This document shows positions 23,259 through 34,600 of a DNA stretch of 64,000 nt, one piece after another. The stretch's first letter is position 1. The number at the start of each line of letters is the position of its first letter. The position numbers and the translations under genes were made by a program. The stretch spans positions 1,426,001 through 1,490,000 of the forward strand of contig JAQQWL010000016.1 in assembly GCA_038363925.1 (NCBI GenBank), read 5' to 3'. Below the pieces are notes generated by a model. The model was not told the DNA's origin. It saw only the letters and a list, made by a program, of their open reading frames with translations, and made no database searches. The DNA comes from Apiospora phragmitis. Its lineage: Eukaryota; Ascomycota; Sordariomycetes; Amphisphaeriales; Apiosporaceae.

Positions 23259-24467
23259 ATGTCGCTAGACTCGTCGGACTGCGACTGCTCGAGAAACGGG
23301 GATATTCACCGTGATCGCCTTGCTCAGCTCCCCGACAGTCTTCTGCTCCACATCTTTGATATTCTGGGTCGCATCTCCAAGCGCGAGCTCTGCAATGTCT
23401 CCCGCCTGAGCAAGAAGTACCACAAACTCAGCGATGCCATTCTTTACAAAAGCATTCTTTTCGAGACCCCCGAACTGCATCTCATCTTCAGCGATTCCCT
23501 CCAACGCAGGCCTCGCCGTGGGTCCGCCATCTATGAGGTCAAGCTGGCTTATCCCTCCTCGGAGCTCTCCCAGTTAGCCCTCGATGCGCCCGTCCACGGC
23601 TCTCACTATGATCCCGCGCGCTTCGACGGTCTATCGCGCACACTGTCCATCATGTCCAACCTCGAGACCCTGGACATTGCTGTGCCCGCCGTCCTGCTTC
23701 ATGGAATCGGAACCTTGTTTAATGGACCATTTGACTTGGCCTGTTTGAAGCATTGTTCCTTGTTCTATCAGACCCCCGACGACCAATACTGGGATCTTCG
23801 AGAGAACATCCACATTTTCTCTCACCCAACTCTCGAAACTCTAACCATAAAGCGCGCCAAGCTGGATTACCGGGGGTTTGATTTTCTTGAGCGACCCCAC
23901 GAGACAAGTCTCAAAAGACTCCGCCTAATAGAATGCGATATCAATGATGATGCGCTTTCCGACGTCCTCGAGTTTCCCGAGGCTTTGGAGGAATTCGTCA
24001 TGACTCAGACTGACGAGCCAGAACCTGCGCTGGAAGAGAGCTCCGATAACTTCGGCGACTACATTATCGCCCTGGGGTCGCAAGGGCATTCCTTGAAGAG
24101 CTTAACGATCGACTCCCCGACTCTCAGCTGCCGCAAAGCTTTGCGCATGAGGGAGTTTACCGCTCTCAAGACCCTGCGCATGAACTGGGATTACCAATTG
24201 TTCGGAAAATCGTCCAAGAAGCCGCGTCTCCACTCCGTGGGCCTCCCGCCCGAGCTAGAAGTGCTGGAACTCTTCAACGAACTGGGCCACGACGAAGAAG
24301 TAACTGAACTCTTGCTCTATTTGCTTCAGACAAAGAGTATCGTTGCCAGCACCTGGAAGAGATTTATAGTCGTTGAGGGTGATAATGGGGTGTCCCAGGA
24401 CATCATCGACGCGTGCAAGTCACAGGACCTGCAACTGGATATTATTGGGGCCATGGATACCGACTAG
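23259..24467 (+). CDS. F-box protein with leucine-rich-repeat-like C-terminus
   Basis: A single intact exon of 402 residues starting MSLDSSDCDCSRNGD. I chose this ATG because the frame further upstream has no ATG. The F-box is LAQLPDSLLLHIFDILGRIS followed by KRELCNVSRLSKKYH (about residues 21-62). The rest holds irregular Leu-rich segments (LKHCSLFYQTPDDQYWDL, LETLTIKRAKLDYRGFDFL, LKRLRLIECDINDDALSDVL, LKTLRMNW), the usual substrate-binding half of SCF ubiquitin-ligase receptors. It would bind Skp1 and deliver an unknown substrate for ubiquitination. No frame break occurs over 1.2 kb. Confidence 0.85.
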   Translation: MSLDSSDCDCSRNGDIHRDRLAQLPDSLLLHIFDILGRISKRELCNVSRLSKKYHKLSDAILYKSILFETPELHLIFSDSLQRRPRRGSAIYEVKLAYPSSELSQLALDAPVHGSHYDPARFDGLSRTLSIMSNLETLDIAVPAVLLHGIGTLFNGPFDLACLKHCSLFYQTPDDQYWDLRENIHIFSHPTLETLTIKRAKLDYRGFDFLERPHETSLKRLRLIECDINDDALSDVLEFPEALEEFVMTQTDEPEPALEESSDNFGDYIIALGSQGHSLKSLTIDSPTLSCRKALRMREFTALKTLRMNWDYQLFGKSSKKPRLHSVGLPPELEVLELFNELGHDEEVTELLLYLLQTKSIVASTWKRFIVVEGDNGVSQDIIDACKSQDLQLDIIGAMDTD

Positions 24468-25478
24468 AGACAGTAGAGTGCGATAGAATGCAGCCTGGGT
24501 CAAGATGCAGGATAGATGAAGGCAGCGTCCGGGAGATTTCCGTGCTATAGTTGGCTATACGACTAGGACATCTGTTATGAACGAAGAAGAAAGGAAGCTA
24601 GATATACATACAGACTAGAGACTCTTTATATACCACGCATGATGCCAAGGCCAACAACACAGTGTTCATCAACTACGGCCTTCAACGTGGGGTAATGGTA
24701 CTTTCTTCAGCTTGGGGTTGCATCCCGAGATGCTCTGAGCGGCTCTGTAGGGGGGTGCCAGACGTTATCTTTGTTCACGCCTAATTTGCACCTTATGCAG
24801 CGAAACGGGCCGAGGCAATCCGTCTACCTCCGAGTTCGAGTCGGGCTGTGCTTCTCATGCATCGTTATTGAGCCAGCTGGCGGCCGGGGAATAAGGGATG
24901 TTTACTCACAGCCTTTGTCATTGGGGGAGCAAGGGCTCAATTAGCCAAGTCCCACTCTGGATTTATCTCTGGGGACCTGGTTTTCGTGAACTTACAAGTC
25001 GAAAGGAAGCCCGAGACATCATTACTCAATCGATTATGGCTCTTGCAAAGTCAAATATGCGAATGGCAATCTTGTTGTGTCACTATTGGTGTCCGTAGGA
25101 ATCGGGATCAGGGATAAATAAGAATCCGAATTGGGCTTGGCTCTTCCAACATTCGCCAAAACACCACAATACTGACCATAGCAATGGTTCTAAATAAAAG
25201 ATCTACGGCATAGAATTATACAATTTTTGAGCCTGCAATATAGGTGAAGGGACTTCGATGAGCGATGCGGCGATTGGTTACTGCATCGCGGGCGACGGAA
25301 AGGAAACGCGAATGATGCCCATGTGAAAGGAGCAAAAGTCCGCGAGAATTTGCTATTATAAATGTGTCAAATCGGTTTGTAACTCAACGCCGACCCGGTG
25401 GTATTACATCGCGTCAAGAAACATGATTCGTATCGCAGATAAGTATCGTATCGTACCGTACAATTCAGCCCCGTGCTC
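24468..25478. other. Convergent intergenic region
   Basis: Lies between the 3' ends of the F-box gene (+) and the SNG1-like gene (-). No coding pattern or RNA gene is visible. Confidence 0.4.
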
Positions 25479-27032
25479 TCAGTTTCGGCCTTCCGTATCG
25501 AAGCTGCTGTCATTCGCCACCGGCACTCCGAAGGAGGGTCCGAATTTGCATCTGTTGCTCAGATTTCGCTGCAGCCGCTGCTCCTCCTTGGCCTCGCGCG
25601 TGATGATTCTGGAGAGCCGCCGTTCTTCGTCCTCGGCACCACTGGCAGCGCTGGCTACCGTGCCCGCGCCGGTCGTCGAAGCGCCCTCGTCGACGTCTTC
25701 CTTCTCCTTCTGCCGCCGATGCTCCTTCCCGTCGTGCTCCCGCTCGAACGCCAGCGCCGTCGTGACGCGCTCGCTGGACTGCTTGGCCTGCGCCTCCTCG
25801 GCGATCATGGCGTAGTGGGACCGGCGGAAGACGCCGAGGGCGCTGAGGGCGCAGCCGACGAGCCACCAGGCGAACAGGACGGGCAGGGCGTAGCGGAGGT
25901 GGGGGTTGCAGCCGCGGGACCAGATGTCCAGCAGGGTCTGGTAGACCTCGTGGGAGGGGAAGAGGTAGCCGAGGCGGTAGAAGGCCGGCGAGAGCTCGAA
26001 CGGCAGCAGGATCGAGGTGACGTTCATGATGACCCAGGAGATGAGGGCCATGGGCACGTAGGGCACGGGCAGCCAGATGGTGAAGACGTCGATGAGCTGG
26101 AAGTTGAGGTGCGCGAACAGCCACAGCACCATCCAGCTCTGGCCGAACTGCAGCGCGCCCACGTCCCAGCCGGCGCGGAAGGCCCAGATCATGCCCGTGA
26201 CGCACACGGACCCGACGAGGCAGTAGGCCGCCGACAGCAGGAACCGGATGACCATGACGCGCGACGGGTGCACGCGCGCGTAGATCTTCAGGTTGGCGTA
26301 GAGGCCGTTGATGGCGCCGAGGTAGAAGAACTCCTGGATTAGGATCAGGATGATGACGAGCGTGTTGTAAATGGCGCGCGAGCCCTGGCTTGTCGGCTGG
26401 AGGTCGTCCTGCCGCAGCTTCCACGGGTTCGCGAGGACGGTGAAGGCCTCGGGGCTGGTGAGGCGCCGGATCTGGCCCGTCCCGCCCGCGCGGGAGTAGG
26501 CGACGCGCGCGGCCTCGACGAGGGTCTGCACGTTGGATAGCACGGCCGTGTCGGCGACGGTGGAGTAGCGGGCCTCGTTCCAGATCAGCGTCATGACATC
26601 CGAGGCGTTGTAGCCGAGGGCGGGCGAGCCGCCGCCTAGCGCATCCTGGAGGCGGGAAGAGCCGTTGGCCGTCACGTAGAGGCCGCCCCAGTAGCGCATG
26701 CTACAAACGGCGGATCGAAGCTCGTCCGGGGTCGGGAAGGCGTCCGGCGCGGCATCGACCAGCGTCGGAAATGAATCGCCCTTTAATGACTCGTAGGCGA
26801 CCCGCACCGCGGCCCCGATGGCGCCACCATCGTAGTCGGCGAAGGCGATGTGGATGTTGTGGGTGTGCTCGGTCTGCTGGTAGAGGGAACCGAAACAATA
26901 GGCGAAGAGGCCTAGGAAGAGGAGCTGCAGGAGGATGAAGTTCTTGATGGCGATTTTGAAGAAGGCCTTGCCGAGCCCCGAGTGCTCGCCCCAGCGGACG
27001 CGGTTGTCGGTCGCTTTGGTGTAATGCCACAT
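25479..27032 (-). CDS. SNG1-like multispanning membrane protein (DUF3533)
   Basis: An intact single exon of 517 residues from ATG 27032. The layout is that of the yeast SNG1/DUF3533 family, linked to nitrosoguanidine resistance: one N-terminal helix (FILLQLLFLGLFAYCFGSLY), a long external domain with glycosylation sites (NGSS, NAS), then about five helices in the second half (YNTLVIILILIQEFFYLGAI, VMVIRFLLSAAYCLVGSVCV, WMVLWLFAHLNFQLIDVFTI, PMALISWVIMNVTSILLPFE, YALPVLFAWWLVGCALSALG). A charged Lys/Glu-rich tail with coiled-coil character follows (EREHDGKEHRRQKEKEDVDE). It probably acts in the plasma membrane or ER, its biochemical role unknown. An upstream exon is possible, because open sequence continues to about 27320, but no convincing intron joins it. 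Confidence 0.8.
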   Translation of the reverse strand: MWHYTKATDNRVRWGEHSGLGKAFFKIAIKNFILLQLLFLGLFAYCFGSLYQQTEHTHNIHIAFADYDGGAIGAAVRVAYESLKGDSFPTLVDAAPDAFPTPDELRSAVCSMRYWGGLYVTANGSSRLQDALGGGSPALGYNASDVMTLIWNEARYSTVADTAVLSNVQTLVEAARVAYSRAGGTGQIRRLTSPEAFTVLANPWKLRQDDLQPTSQGSRAIYNTLVIILILIQEFFYLGAINGLYANLKIYARVHPSRVMVIRFLLSAAYCLVGSVCVTGMIWAFRAGWDVGALQFGQSWMVLWLFAHLNFQLIDVFTIWLPVPYVPMALISWVIMNVTSILLPFELSPAFYRLGYLFPSHEVYQTLLDIWSRGCNPHLRYALPVLFAWWLVGCALSALGVFRRSHYAMIAEEAQAKQSSERVTTALAFEREHDGKEHRRQKEKEDVDEGASTTGAGTVASAASGAEDEERRLSRIITREAKEEQRLQRNLSNRCKFGPSFGVPVANDSSFDTEGRN

Positions 27033-27751
27033 GACCAAGATCTTGCCTTCTTTCGGTCTGGACTAATAACTCAAGAGGCCAGGAACTCACGGGTTCAGCC
27101 GTTCGACAGAGCCGGTCAAAACATCTGATCTGGGCAAGGGGCGCATTTTGTTATGAAACGACTCAATCAGGAAGACGGTGAAATTTTCGAGGTGGAGTGA
27201 TGGTGGAGAGACCGGGTCCTCCGGCGGCCCATGGCCCCTGTTCACGATGATGCCAAAGCAGGTTTCTAGCTTGTACTGTAGTAGTATTGTAGCAGCTATT
27301 TCAATCCCAACTGAGAGGTCCACACATGGTGCAACAAAATTCCCCCAAAGGTCCCGACGGAGCGGTCGCCGTCAGCTCACCACCACACCACCACCTTCGC
27401 CATCAGAAACTTTTTCTCCATCGTCGGTGTGCTTATTATTAGGCTCGAGCTAATACACATAGTGCGGCGATTATGTAACGTGGTTCATTTAACGAAGGAA
27501 TCACCACATCATTATGACAATTGGCTCAATGGGGAATTGGTCTCACTGAGCAAATGGCCAATCAATGAATGATATCTGTATATACGACATATGTATTCAT
27601 GTTTGCTGTGCATCAAGCAAGCTATTTACAAGAAAAGTAGAAATAGGTGAGTCCGGAGTCCCAAGCGGCGCATTCCAATGACCCCACCACGTAGTCGCAC
27701 TGCTACACGCTCCAAGAGGGAAAGCATGTAGTAGTGAGCACAATACGATAT
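27033..27751. other. Intergenic: SNG1-like promoter and polygalacturonase 3' side
   Basis: A short open frame (27087-27323, minus) could be a first exon of the SNG1-like gene but lacks good splice sites. Otherwise nothing is seen. Confidence 0.35.
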
Positions 27752-28991
27752 TTAGCAAGATGCCGGGCTGGGCACGTTGCTGCACTTGGACGAGGGCTCG
27801 CCGCCCGAGATTTTGACACCGCTCCACTGCCAGTTGGAGCACGCGCCCTTGGCGCAGAGGATGTAGACCGGCGTGGCCTTGCTGCCGACGGAGCCGGTGA
27901 CGCCCTCGAGGGAGAGGTCGGTGATGGGGACGCCGTCGGTGGGCTTGCCCGTGGGCTTGCCGTTCTCGTAGTCCTGCTCGATGACGATGCCGTACTTGGC
28001 GATGTTGCTGAGCGTGATGTCGCGGTACTCGACGCCCGAGACGCTGCCGGTGGCGCCATAGACCGTCTTGATGCGCACGCCGTTGTCCGAGTCGGCGATG
28101 GACGTCGACAGCACGTGCACGTCCTTGACCACGTTGTCGCTGCGGCCGCCCACCGACCCGATCGACACGCCGTGCCCGCCCGAGCACGTGCCGCCCGTGA
28201 AGGTGATGTTGGTGCCGCTGTTGACGGCCAGGCAGTCGTCCTGGTTCTTGATGTTCGCGCCCGAGATGTACACGCCGTCCGACGAGCCGACGTCGAAGGC
28301 GTCTGTGTTGTGTCCGCCCTGCGTATCGCCGGCGCTGTTGTCGATGGTGATGTCGTACCTGCAAGAAGTGGTGGCGGCGATTAGCTCAAAGCCTCTGGCC
28401 GTTACGGTGGTTACTAATCAGTCACTTACACCCCAAGGTTCTTAGCACCGTTGATGCTGAAGCCCTGAACGGGGGTGTTCTTCACGTTGAGCCCCTTGAT
28501 GTTGGAGTCTGTGAGCTTGTGTGCGTAGAAGAACCTGGCAAATCCGTTAGTCGTTTATCCACTTTAAACCTTCTCGTCGATCTGAGAGCAGGGTAGTAAA
28601 TGTACTTGGGCTTCTTGGTGCCACCGTTGCTGCCCTTGCCGTCCCACCACTTGCCGCCGTTGCCGTCGATGACATGGCCGCTGGCGCCGTCGATCAGGAT
28701 GTTGTTGCCGGAGAAGGAGAGGAGCGGGCCTTTCCAGGCCTTGAAGCCGAAGCTGGTGGTGCCCTTGAAGGTGACGTGGGTGCCATCCTTGAGGCCGGTC
28801 ATGTCCAGCGTGGTGCCGGCGGGCACCGAGATGCTGTCGAGCACGATGGTCGAGCACGACGTCTTGCCCTTCATGGCGGCCGCCGCGTCGGTGAAGGTGC
28901 AGCTGTCGGCGCGGGTCTCGAGGCCGGCGGGCATGGCGGCAGCCTGCAGCGCGGCGGCGGCGCAGAGGCCGAGGACGGTCTTGGAGTACAT
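27752..28991 (-). CDS. Secreted endopolygalacturonase (GH28)
   Basis: Three exons, 28991-28606, 28534-28430 and 28358-27752, give 365 residues with splice sites that keep the frame. The signal peptide is [20 protein letters not shown], with a short propeptide ending before a Cys-rich mature start ([17 protein letters not shown]). GH28 catalytic and binding motifs are complete: NTDAFDV (first catalytic Asp), [11 protein letters not shown] (two Asp), [12 protein letters not shown] (His) and VRIKTV. The right-handed parallel beta-helix ends in paired cysteines ([23 protein letters not shown]). It cleaves homogalacturonan in plant cell walls, outside the cell. The first Asp motif reads NTDAF where I recall NTDGF in most fungal enzymes, a tolerated change. 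No damage is seen. Confidence 0.92.
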
Positions 28992-30605
28992 GGTGGAGGT
29001 GGTGCTGGTGGGGTAGTAGTAATCAAGGTCCTTGGACTGTGACTAGAACGACTGAGGAAAGGTACGAAAGAACGCGTACAGCGCAGTATACTGAACGAAA
29101 GTAAAAATAAGTCGTGATGATTGGCTCAGCCAAGACTTGGCAGGTACGGGATGTAACGAAGGGAAGGGATGCTATTATATCAGAAAGCTTGGTAGAAGGA
29201 AAGTCCTAGCGTAAGTGGCCAGCCGGAGCCCGTTCTTATATAAACTAGCCATGACTTACCGTGGAGGTGGATATACGAGGTTGTGGCCGCTTTGGTGAGC
29301 ACAGGGAGGTGAGAGACACGAGTTGGTGCCGTAGTGCCGGCGCCATCACCACTTTGGCCGGCCCTGGTCGACCTCACGGGGGTTTGGATGGCTCTACCTG
29401 GCACGAGATACTGCACGACTGGTGAGAGTCCAGGGATCAGTGAGTAATGAACACAAGAGCCGACGTAAGCAGGTGGGAACCGTTCAAGAATTAGCGGCGG
29501 GAATTGAAGGGGAGCAGAACGATCGGATGGAAGCAGGGGTTCGTTATGATAATATTCCCCCAATCAAAGGGTGAGGTTCGGAGTTCTTGCATGTTCCCAT
29601 TTCCCAACGGACAAGACCCGGTTGATGGAAATTACTTGTGGCCATTAGTCGGCTGGTTCGAGTTTCACTGTCTTACTGTCTACCCCAGAACGGGGTTACT
29701 AGCCCGTATACGCCTCTGATCATAAGATAATAAGAAATGAACTTCAGCAGATCAAAACAATTCCATGGTCGAGCGAAGACTCGTATCTGGGCTGACTACG
29801 GAATACCGAGGATGGCTTTCGGACGTCTACATGCAGCACGGTCTCATCCTTACTCCCCCTTCAGACTGAGCTGAGCGCTTGCAGGGATAGGACGGTCCCA
29901 CTGGTTCTGTCCTTCATATCCCGCCAGCGGAGTCTCCCTAGCCTCAAATCTCACGTCGAATCTACACTGCTCCACCCATGGCTGTCAAGGGGTGACCAGG
30001 AACCTGCATCTCGGTGGACGATCATCGGCATAAGTAACACCTAACGATAGATAGCCTGGCCGGTAAGTACTGGTGCCGTAAATCTAGAAGCCTCACTCCA
30101 TCAACGAATCCCATACAGCTGGATGATAAACCGAGGAAAAGTAGATTACCATACGTCTAGAGAAACACCAGCATGCCGCCAGACTGCCCTTGCTGTCTTG
30201 ACTGCCATGGACAAAGCAGTGGGGTTGATTATTCTTCCTCATTGACTATTGATGTAATATCTATTTGATAAAACCGCCGTGATGAAATTAATTGGGAAAA
30301 GAGCCTTGAATCACGACGGAACCCGGAGAATAAAAGAGCAAACGCCCGTCTCTTTGCAGTATCCTCACCAGGCCCCATCATCATGGCAACCATTCGAAAT
30401 ATAGCCAGTGACCTAATGATACGGGCCCTATCATACATCCATATGCCCTGCTCGTCCCCACGTTCTCTCCCGCCTAAACTTTGCGGCGGAAGTTGGACTC
30501 AAGACATGGTCCCTGTCAGATCAGAACGGACACCCGATCGACTGTCTTGCCGCTGGCCAAACCAGTACTTATGCAGTATAAACCATCACTTGACATCACC
30601 TCTAC
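28992..30605. other. 1.6 kb between polygalacturonase promoter and ANTH gene 3' end
   Basis: The first few hundred bases should hold the polygalacturonase promoter. No TATA box stands out and no gene is supported in the rest. Confidence 0.4.
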
Positions 30606-32765
30606 TCAACCTTGCCATGGCGTACTTGTAGCCGGCCTCGGGAAGACCGGCGTTGTCTCAAAATGATCCAGGCCGCCACCCATCATTTGTTGACCGTGCT
30701 GCCAGCCTGTACCAGTCTGATGGTTGGTAAAGGCACCATGTCGGAAAGGGTTTGTGCTGCCAGTCGGTTGAGCCATGAGGGCGCCACTTGTCTGTGGCCT
30801 CTGGTCTTGAGCCTGCGCCGGAGGACTGAAATTCCTCGCGAAGGGGTTTGTCCCTGTCTGCATTGGCTGCAAGGGCGCCGGCGATGGTTGCTGAGGAGTG
30901 ACTTGGGACTGGAAGGAGGGAGACGAGGCCGTGTTCTGAGCGAATGGTGAGTTATTCGACGATGTAGCCGGACGCGCAAAGGGGTTGGTCGATTGTCGGT
31001 TGAGCTGATTTGCAGGCGGGGGACTGGTTGTATTGGCAAACAGCATTTGGCCATTGTTGGACATGCCAGTTGGATTTGCCATGAGCATTGATTGGCGGAA
31101 CGGATTGGTCATCGGCTGGCCAGGTTGTAGACCCGTCTGCATTGGTGGAGCAAGGTTGCTGGACTGGAAGTTGCCTGTTTGGAAGCTGGCAACCGAGTCT
31201 TGTGGGATCGAGCCCAACCCGGAGTTGAAGGGCTGTTGCTGAGAGAAGCCGCCAAAGGGAGCACCAGTATAGTTCGGTTGCATCTGCTGTGGCATTTGCT
31301 GCGGCATCTGTTGAGGGGCCTGCTGTGGCGTGTTGAAAGCGTTCATGTTCTGTTGCTGGAACGGACTGTTGTTGACGAATCCAGTCTGCTGAGGCGCAAA
31401 GCCGTTGGTGCCTTGCATCTGACCCGTCGGCTGGCCCATCATGGGTCCATTCGACTGCCATTGGTTTCCAGCATTCATTTGTGCCGCATGTTGCTGGGGG
31501 TCGACGGCCATGGTGGTCTGGTTTTGCTCGATTGAATCAAAGAAATCTATCAGGTCTTGGTCGGCACCCTTCGTAGGCTCGGGAGGTTTCGTCGTTGCTG
31601 AGGCATTCGTGCTTGCTTCTGGGAATGAATTCGCCGCCGTGGAGGACGTCTTTGCCGCGCTCTTGGCTGCACTGGAAGAGCCTCCGCCACCGCTCTTCTT
31701 GGCCTGCGTCTCAGCAATGTATTGCGAACGATGAACCTCAAAATCGGGGTCTTTGAGGTATTCTTCAAGCTGACGACCAAGATTAACCGGTGCGTGTTTC
31801 AATTTGGGGACCTCAACGCGTGTATGGTGTTCGTATTGCCGCGCTACCGACAGGTACTGGACAACGTAATCGGTCTGGCGGGTGAAAGTACGGTAAATCT
31901 CCATTGCTCGCTCTGCGTCGGGCTTGGACATCTCGAAGAAGTGGCCCAGGATATTGATCATGGCTTGGTTCAGCACTTGGAACAGCGATAATAGATCAAG
32001 CACCAGCAGTCGGAAGGCGGTGACGCTAATCTCGCTATCGACTTCGTCAAGAAGCTACGGTGTATCGTTAGCATCGGGCTGCATCTCCTTGGCCGCCACC
32101 CTGGTTGACTTACATCGCAGTTGAGCAGCGCAGTCAGTAGCCTTTGGACCATCTCCGTTTTCCGCAAAAGTCCGCCGCCTACCGTTGTATTGTCGAGACG
32201 GTGTTCCTCTCGGGTCTCACCCAGTCGATTCCTTGCCTTTCTTCTGGGTCTCGGCGGCCTTTGGACTCTTGATAGGCTTTGGAGTCGTGGTAGACCTTGG
32301 CTCGCTCGGATATATACTTTGCATAATTAAAGATGTTCCGCCCTTGTAGTTGGCCTATTGCAAGTCAGACCTACAGTGACCATCAGGATAAGACACGGCC
32401 AAGCATACCTTTGGTGACAGTAATATTGTTAAAAATACTCCGATGTCTCCCCAAATATTCCAACGTCGCGTTCGGCTTGAGCGCGCCCTCTCGTATCATG
32501 AGGTGTATCGTTATCAGTGCCTTGAAGACGACTGTCCATGTCGGAATCTCGATTCTGGTTTCGAGCGCTCTGAATACCTCGGCGACGGCATGCTCTCCGG
32601 CGTGAGTAGCAATAAGAATATGTTCGATGTACTTGGTCTTCGGGGGAGCGTTCTGCGATTGCCAGGCCACGTCAGTTGGGGTTCCGCTTGGGGCGCAAGA
32701 AGCCTATCTATTCCTCACCTTGACTTTCGTCGCCCCCTCACCGACTTCTCGTACGAGCTTGCCAT
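30606..32765 (-). CDS. ANTH-domain endocytic adaptor (AP180/Yap1801-like)
   Basis: Four exons: 32765-32719, 32652-32409, 32354-32114 and 32054-30606. The start MASSYEKSVRGATKVK joins NAPPKTKYIEHILIATHAGE, the lipid-binding ANTH helix pair. LLSLFQVLNQAMINILGHFF and RTFTRQTDYVVQYLSVARQY complete the ANTH domain. The C-terminal half is disordered and Gln/Asn/Pro-rich, with at least six NPF motifs (NPFRQ, NPFAR, NPFRH) that bind EH-domain proteins. It binds PI(4,5)P2 at the plasma membrane and recruits clathrin. One missing C in a CCC run (32212-32214) breaks exon 3; with it, DWVRP joins REEHRLDNTTVGGGLLRKTE. Such a core trafficking gene is unlikely to be truly broken, so a sequence error is the better reading. 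Confidence 0.85.
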
Positions 32766-34600
32766 TATTGTTGTCGGTATTCTCGTGCTCGTGGTGGAGG
32801 GTTGTAGTCAGAGAACGGTGTAGTCGATCAAACAAGTCAAGCCGGGTGGCCGGGGTTGAGGCGCCCGAGAGCGCTGATGGCAGAGCTCAGCGCGAAGAGG
32901 CAGCCAGGTGGTGAAGGTCTATGGAGTGTGCAAGTGTAGGGCGCAAGGCGGTGCAAGGCGAGGAAGTCTGACTGTGCCCACGACCAGGCGCACAAGTAGA
33001 TCGGTAGGTTTATGCCTAAAGTCGGGCGGTAGGGCAGCAACCGAATTCTAAATCAATCCATCGCAACAGCTACAATGAAGGCACAGACAGACAGTGTTTA
33101 TTGGCCAGAAACAGAACAAGCCGGTTCGTCGCTTCGCGTGAAACGGGCTCTTGTGCGGAGGTCAATGTGGTTATTGACAGGCCGCTGAGGGTGCTGCGAC
33201 AAGACAGCCCATCCGGAAATGATCAAGTCGTTTCGAAATGACGGAATTGAATCTGGGGATGGATTGGTAAGGGAGTTGGTCGGTAGGGGTTGGAAGCAAG
33301 TAGGTGGTGAGTAGCTGCTGCGAAGAGATTAGTACGGTACCCTGTAGCAGTGGGTAGGTAAGTAGGACGCCGGGCAATGGGCCTGCATGTGGTCCGACCT
33401 GCTGGGGGCGAGGAGAGACTACTGGAGAGACGGCACAGCAAAGGGGGCCAATGAACGCTAACCAGGACATCGTTGCGAATGGCCAGGGCCCGGCAGGTAT
33501 TGAATATTAATGGCCTTCATAAACACACCAATGCTGCGACTGACCAATGCTTGGCTGGTGGCTGAGGCGAGTATCGACCTCCCCATTTGACGATATCATG
33601 GTGTCAATCAGAACAATCGGATGCTTTCAAGCAGAAACAGTCTTGCATTTACGGAGTATTTTTTTTTTATCTATCTTACTTGCAGAGTATTTTGCGACAG
33701 GTCTACCCAAGACAGCTGGGCCCGATCAAATTTCCAAGATCTGGGCACCTGCCAATCACATCAAGGGCAACCTCTCTGTCGGAGCACTTGCCGATCCACG
33801 ATGACTTCAAAGGAAACCTCCCTAGCAAAATATGAATACTTACAAGATAATACGCGCAAATGGGACCAGCATAGCGGTTTGGGGCATATATGGAAAAGGT
33901 CGATAACCTCTCTGGAAATTGCCACACTTGCAGCGCGAAATCCAGAACGTGTTGCGAACGCTCATGGCCTGGCACATGGATAGATGCAGCTGGCTACAGT
34001 ACGCCCTCCACGGCCAGACCCCATGACGAAAAACAAACACACAGCCCTATGGCCTCTATGACTTCTTCCAATCTTCAAATTACTTCAGAGTTGCTTTTCT
34101 CGCGTCCGATGTGTTAACAAGGTCCGGGTGTGTCGAACGCTTATTTCATGGTTCCGATCCTTCCATTGCGACAGAATCACTTAAGCCTCCGAAGAGGAGA
34201 ATTCTTGCCGTTCTAGAAGGTGGAACGCATCATTTGGATCACGCAGCTTTCATCATCTGCGTAGAGAAATGTGATTAGCATTTGGCTCTGAATGATAATT
34301 CTGTTTTTGGAGTGGTGTTGGTATGTACTCACATTGTTTTGAATTGGAAGGATGAGGAGAAAAAAAGAGAAAGACAACCGAAAGCTTCAGAGCTCTGCCG
34401 TTTTGATGCAATTGCTGCTGGGATTTTTTTTTGCGCCGGCGGAGACGAATTTATCCGCTAAAAACTAGCCTGCCAGTCCACTGTGGGTCTAGCTGGCCAG
34501 CAGCTTGATACTGACCCGAAAGCTTGGAGCAGCAAACATATGACGATATTTACTTGCAGAACCACCTTCCTTCAGCGAGGATACGAACGACAATAACTCA
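32766..34600. other. Divergent 1.8 kb between ANTH adaptor and AspRS starts
   Basis: It should contain two promoters. Short T- and CT-rich runs (33660-33675, 34360-34440) are the only landmarks. No gene is supported. Confidence 0.4.

Noticed and set aside
24820..24850. Possible tRNA B-box (GAGTTCGAGTC)
   Set aside because: No A-box or cloverleaf can be folded around it. The same holds for GGTTCGAGTTTC near 29655.
25473..26342. 289-codon plus-strand open frame
   Set aside because: Antisense shadow of the SNG1-like gene, acidic low-complexity sequence only.
27734..28384. Long open frames antisense to the polygalacturonase
   Set aside because: Composition shadow of a GC-rich GH28 exon; no start context or domain.
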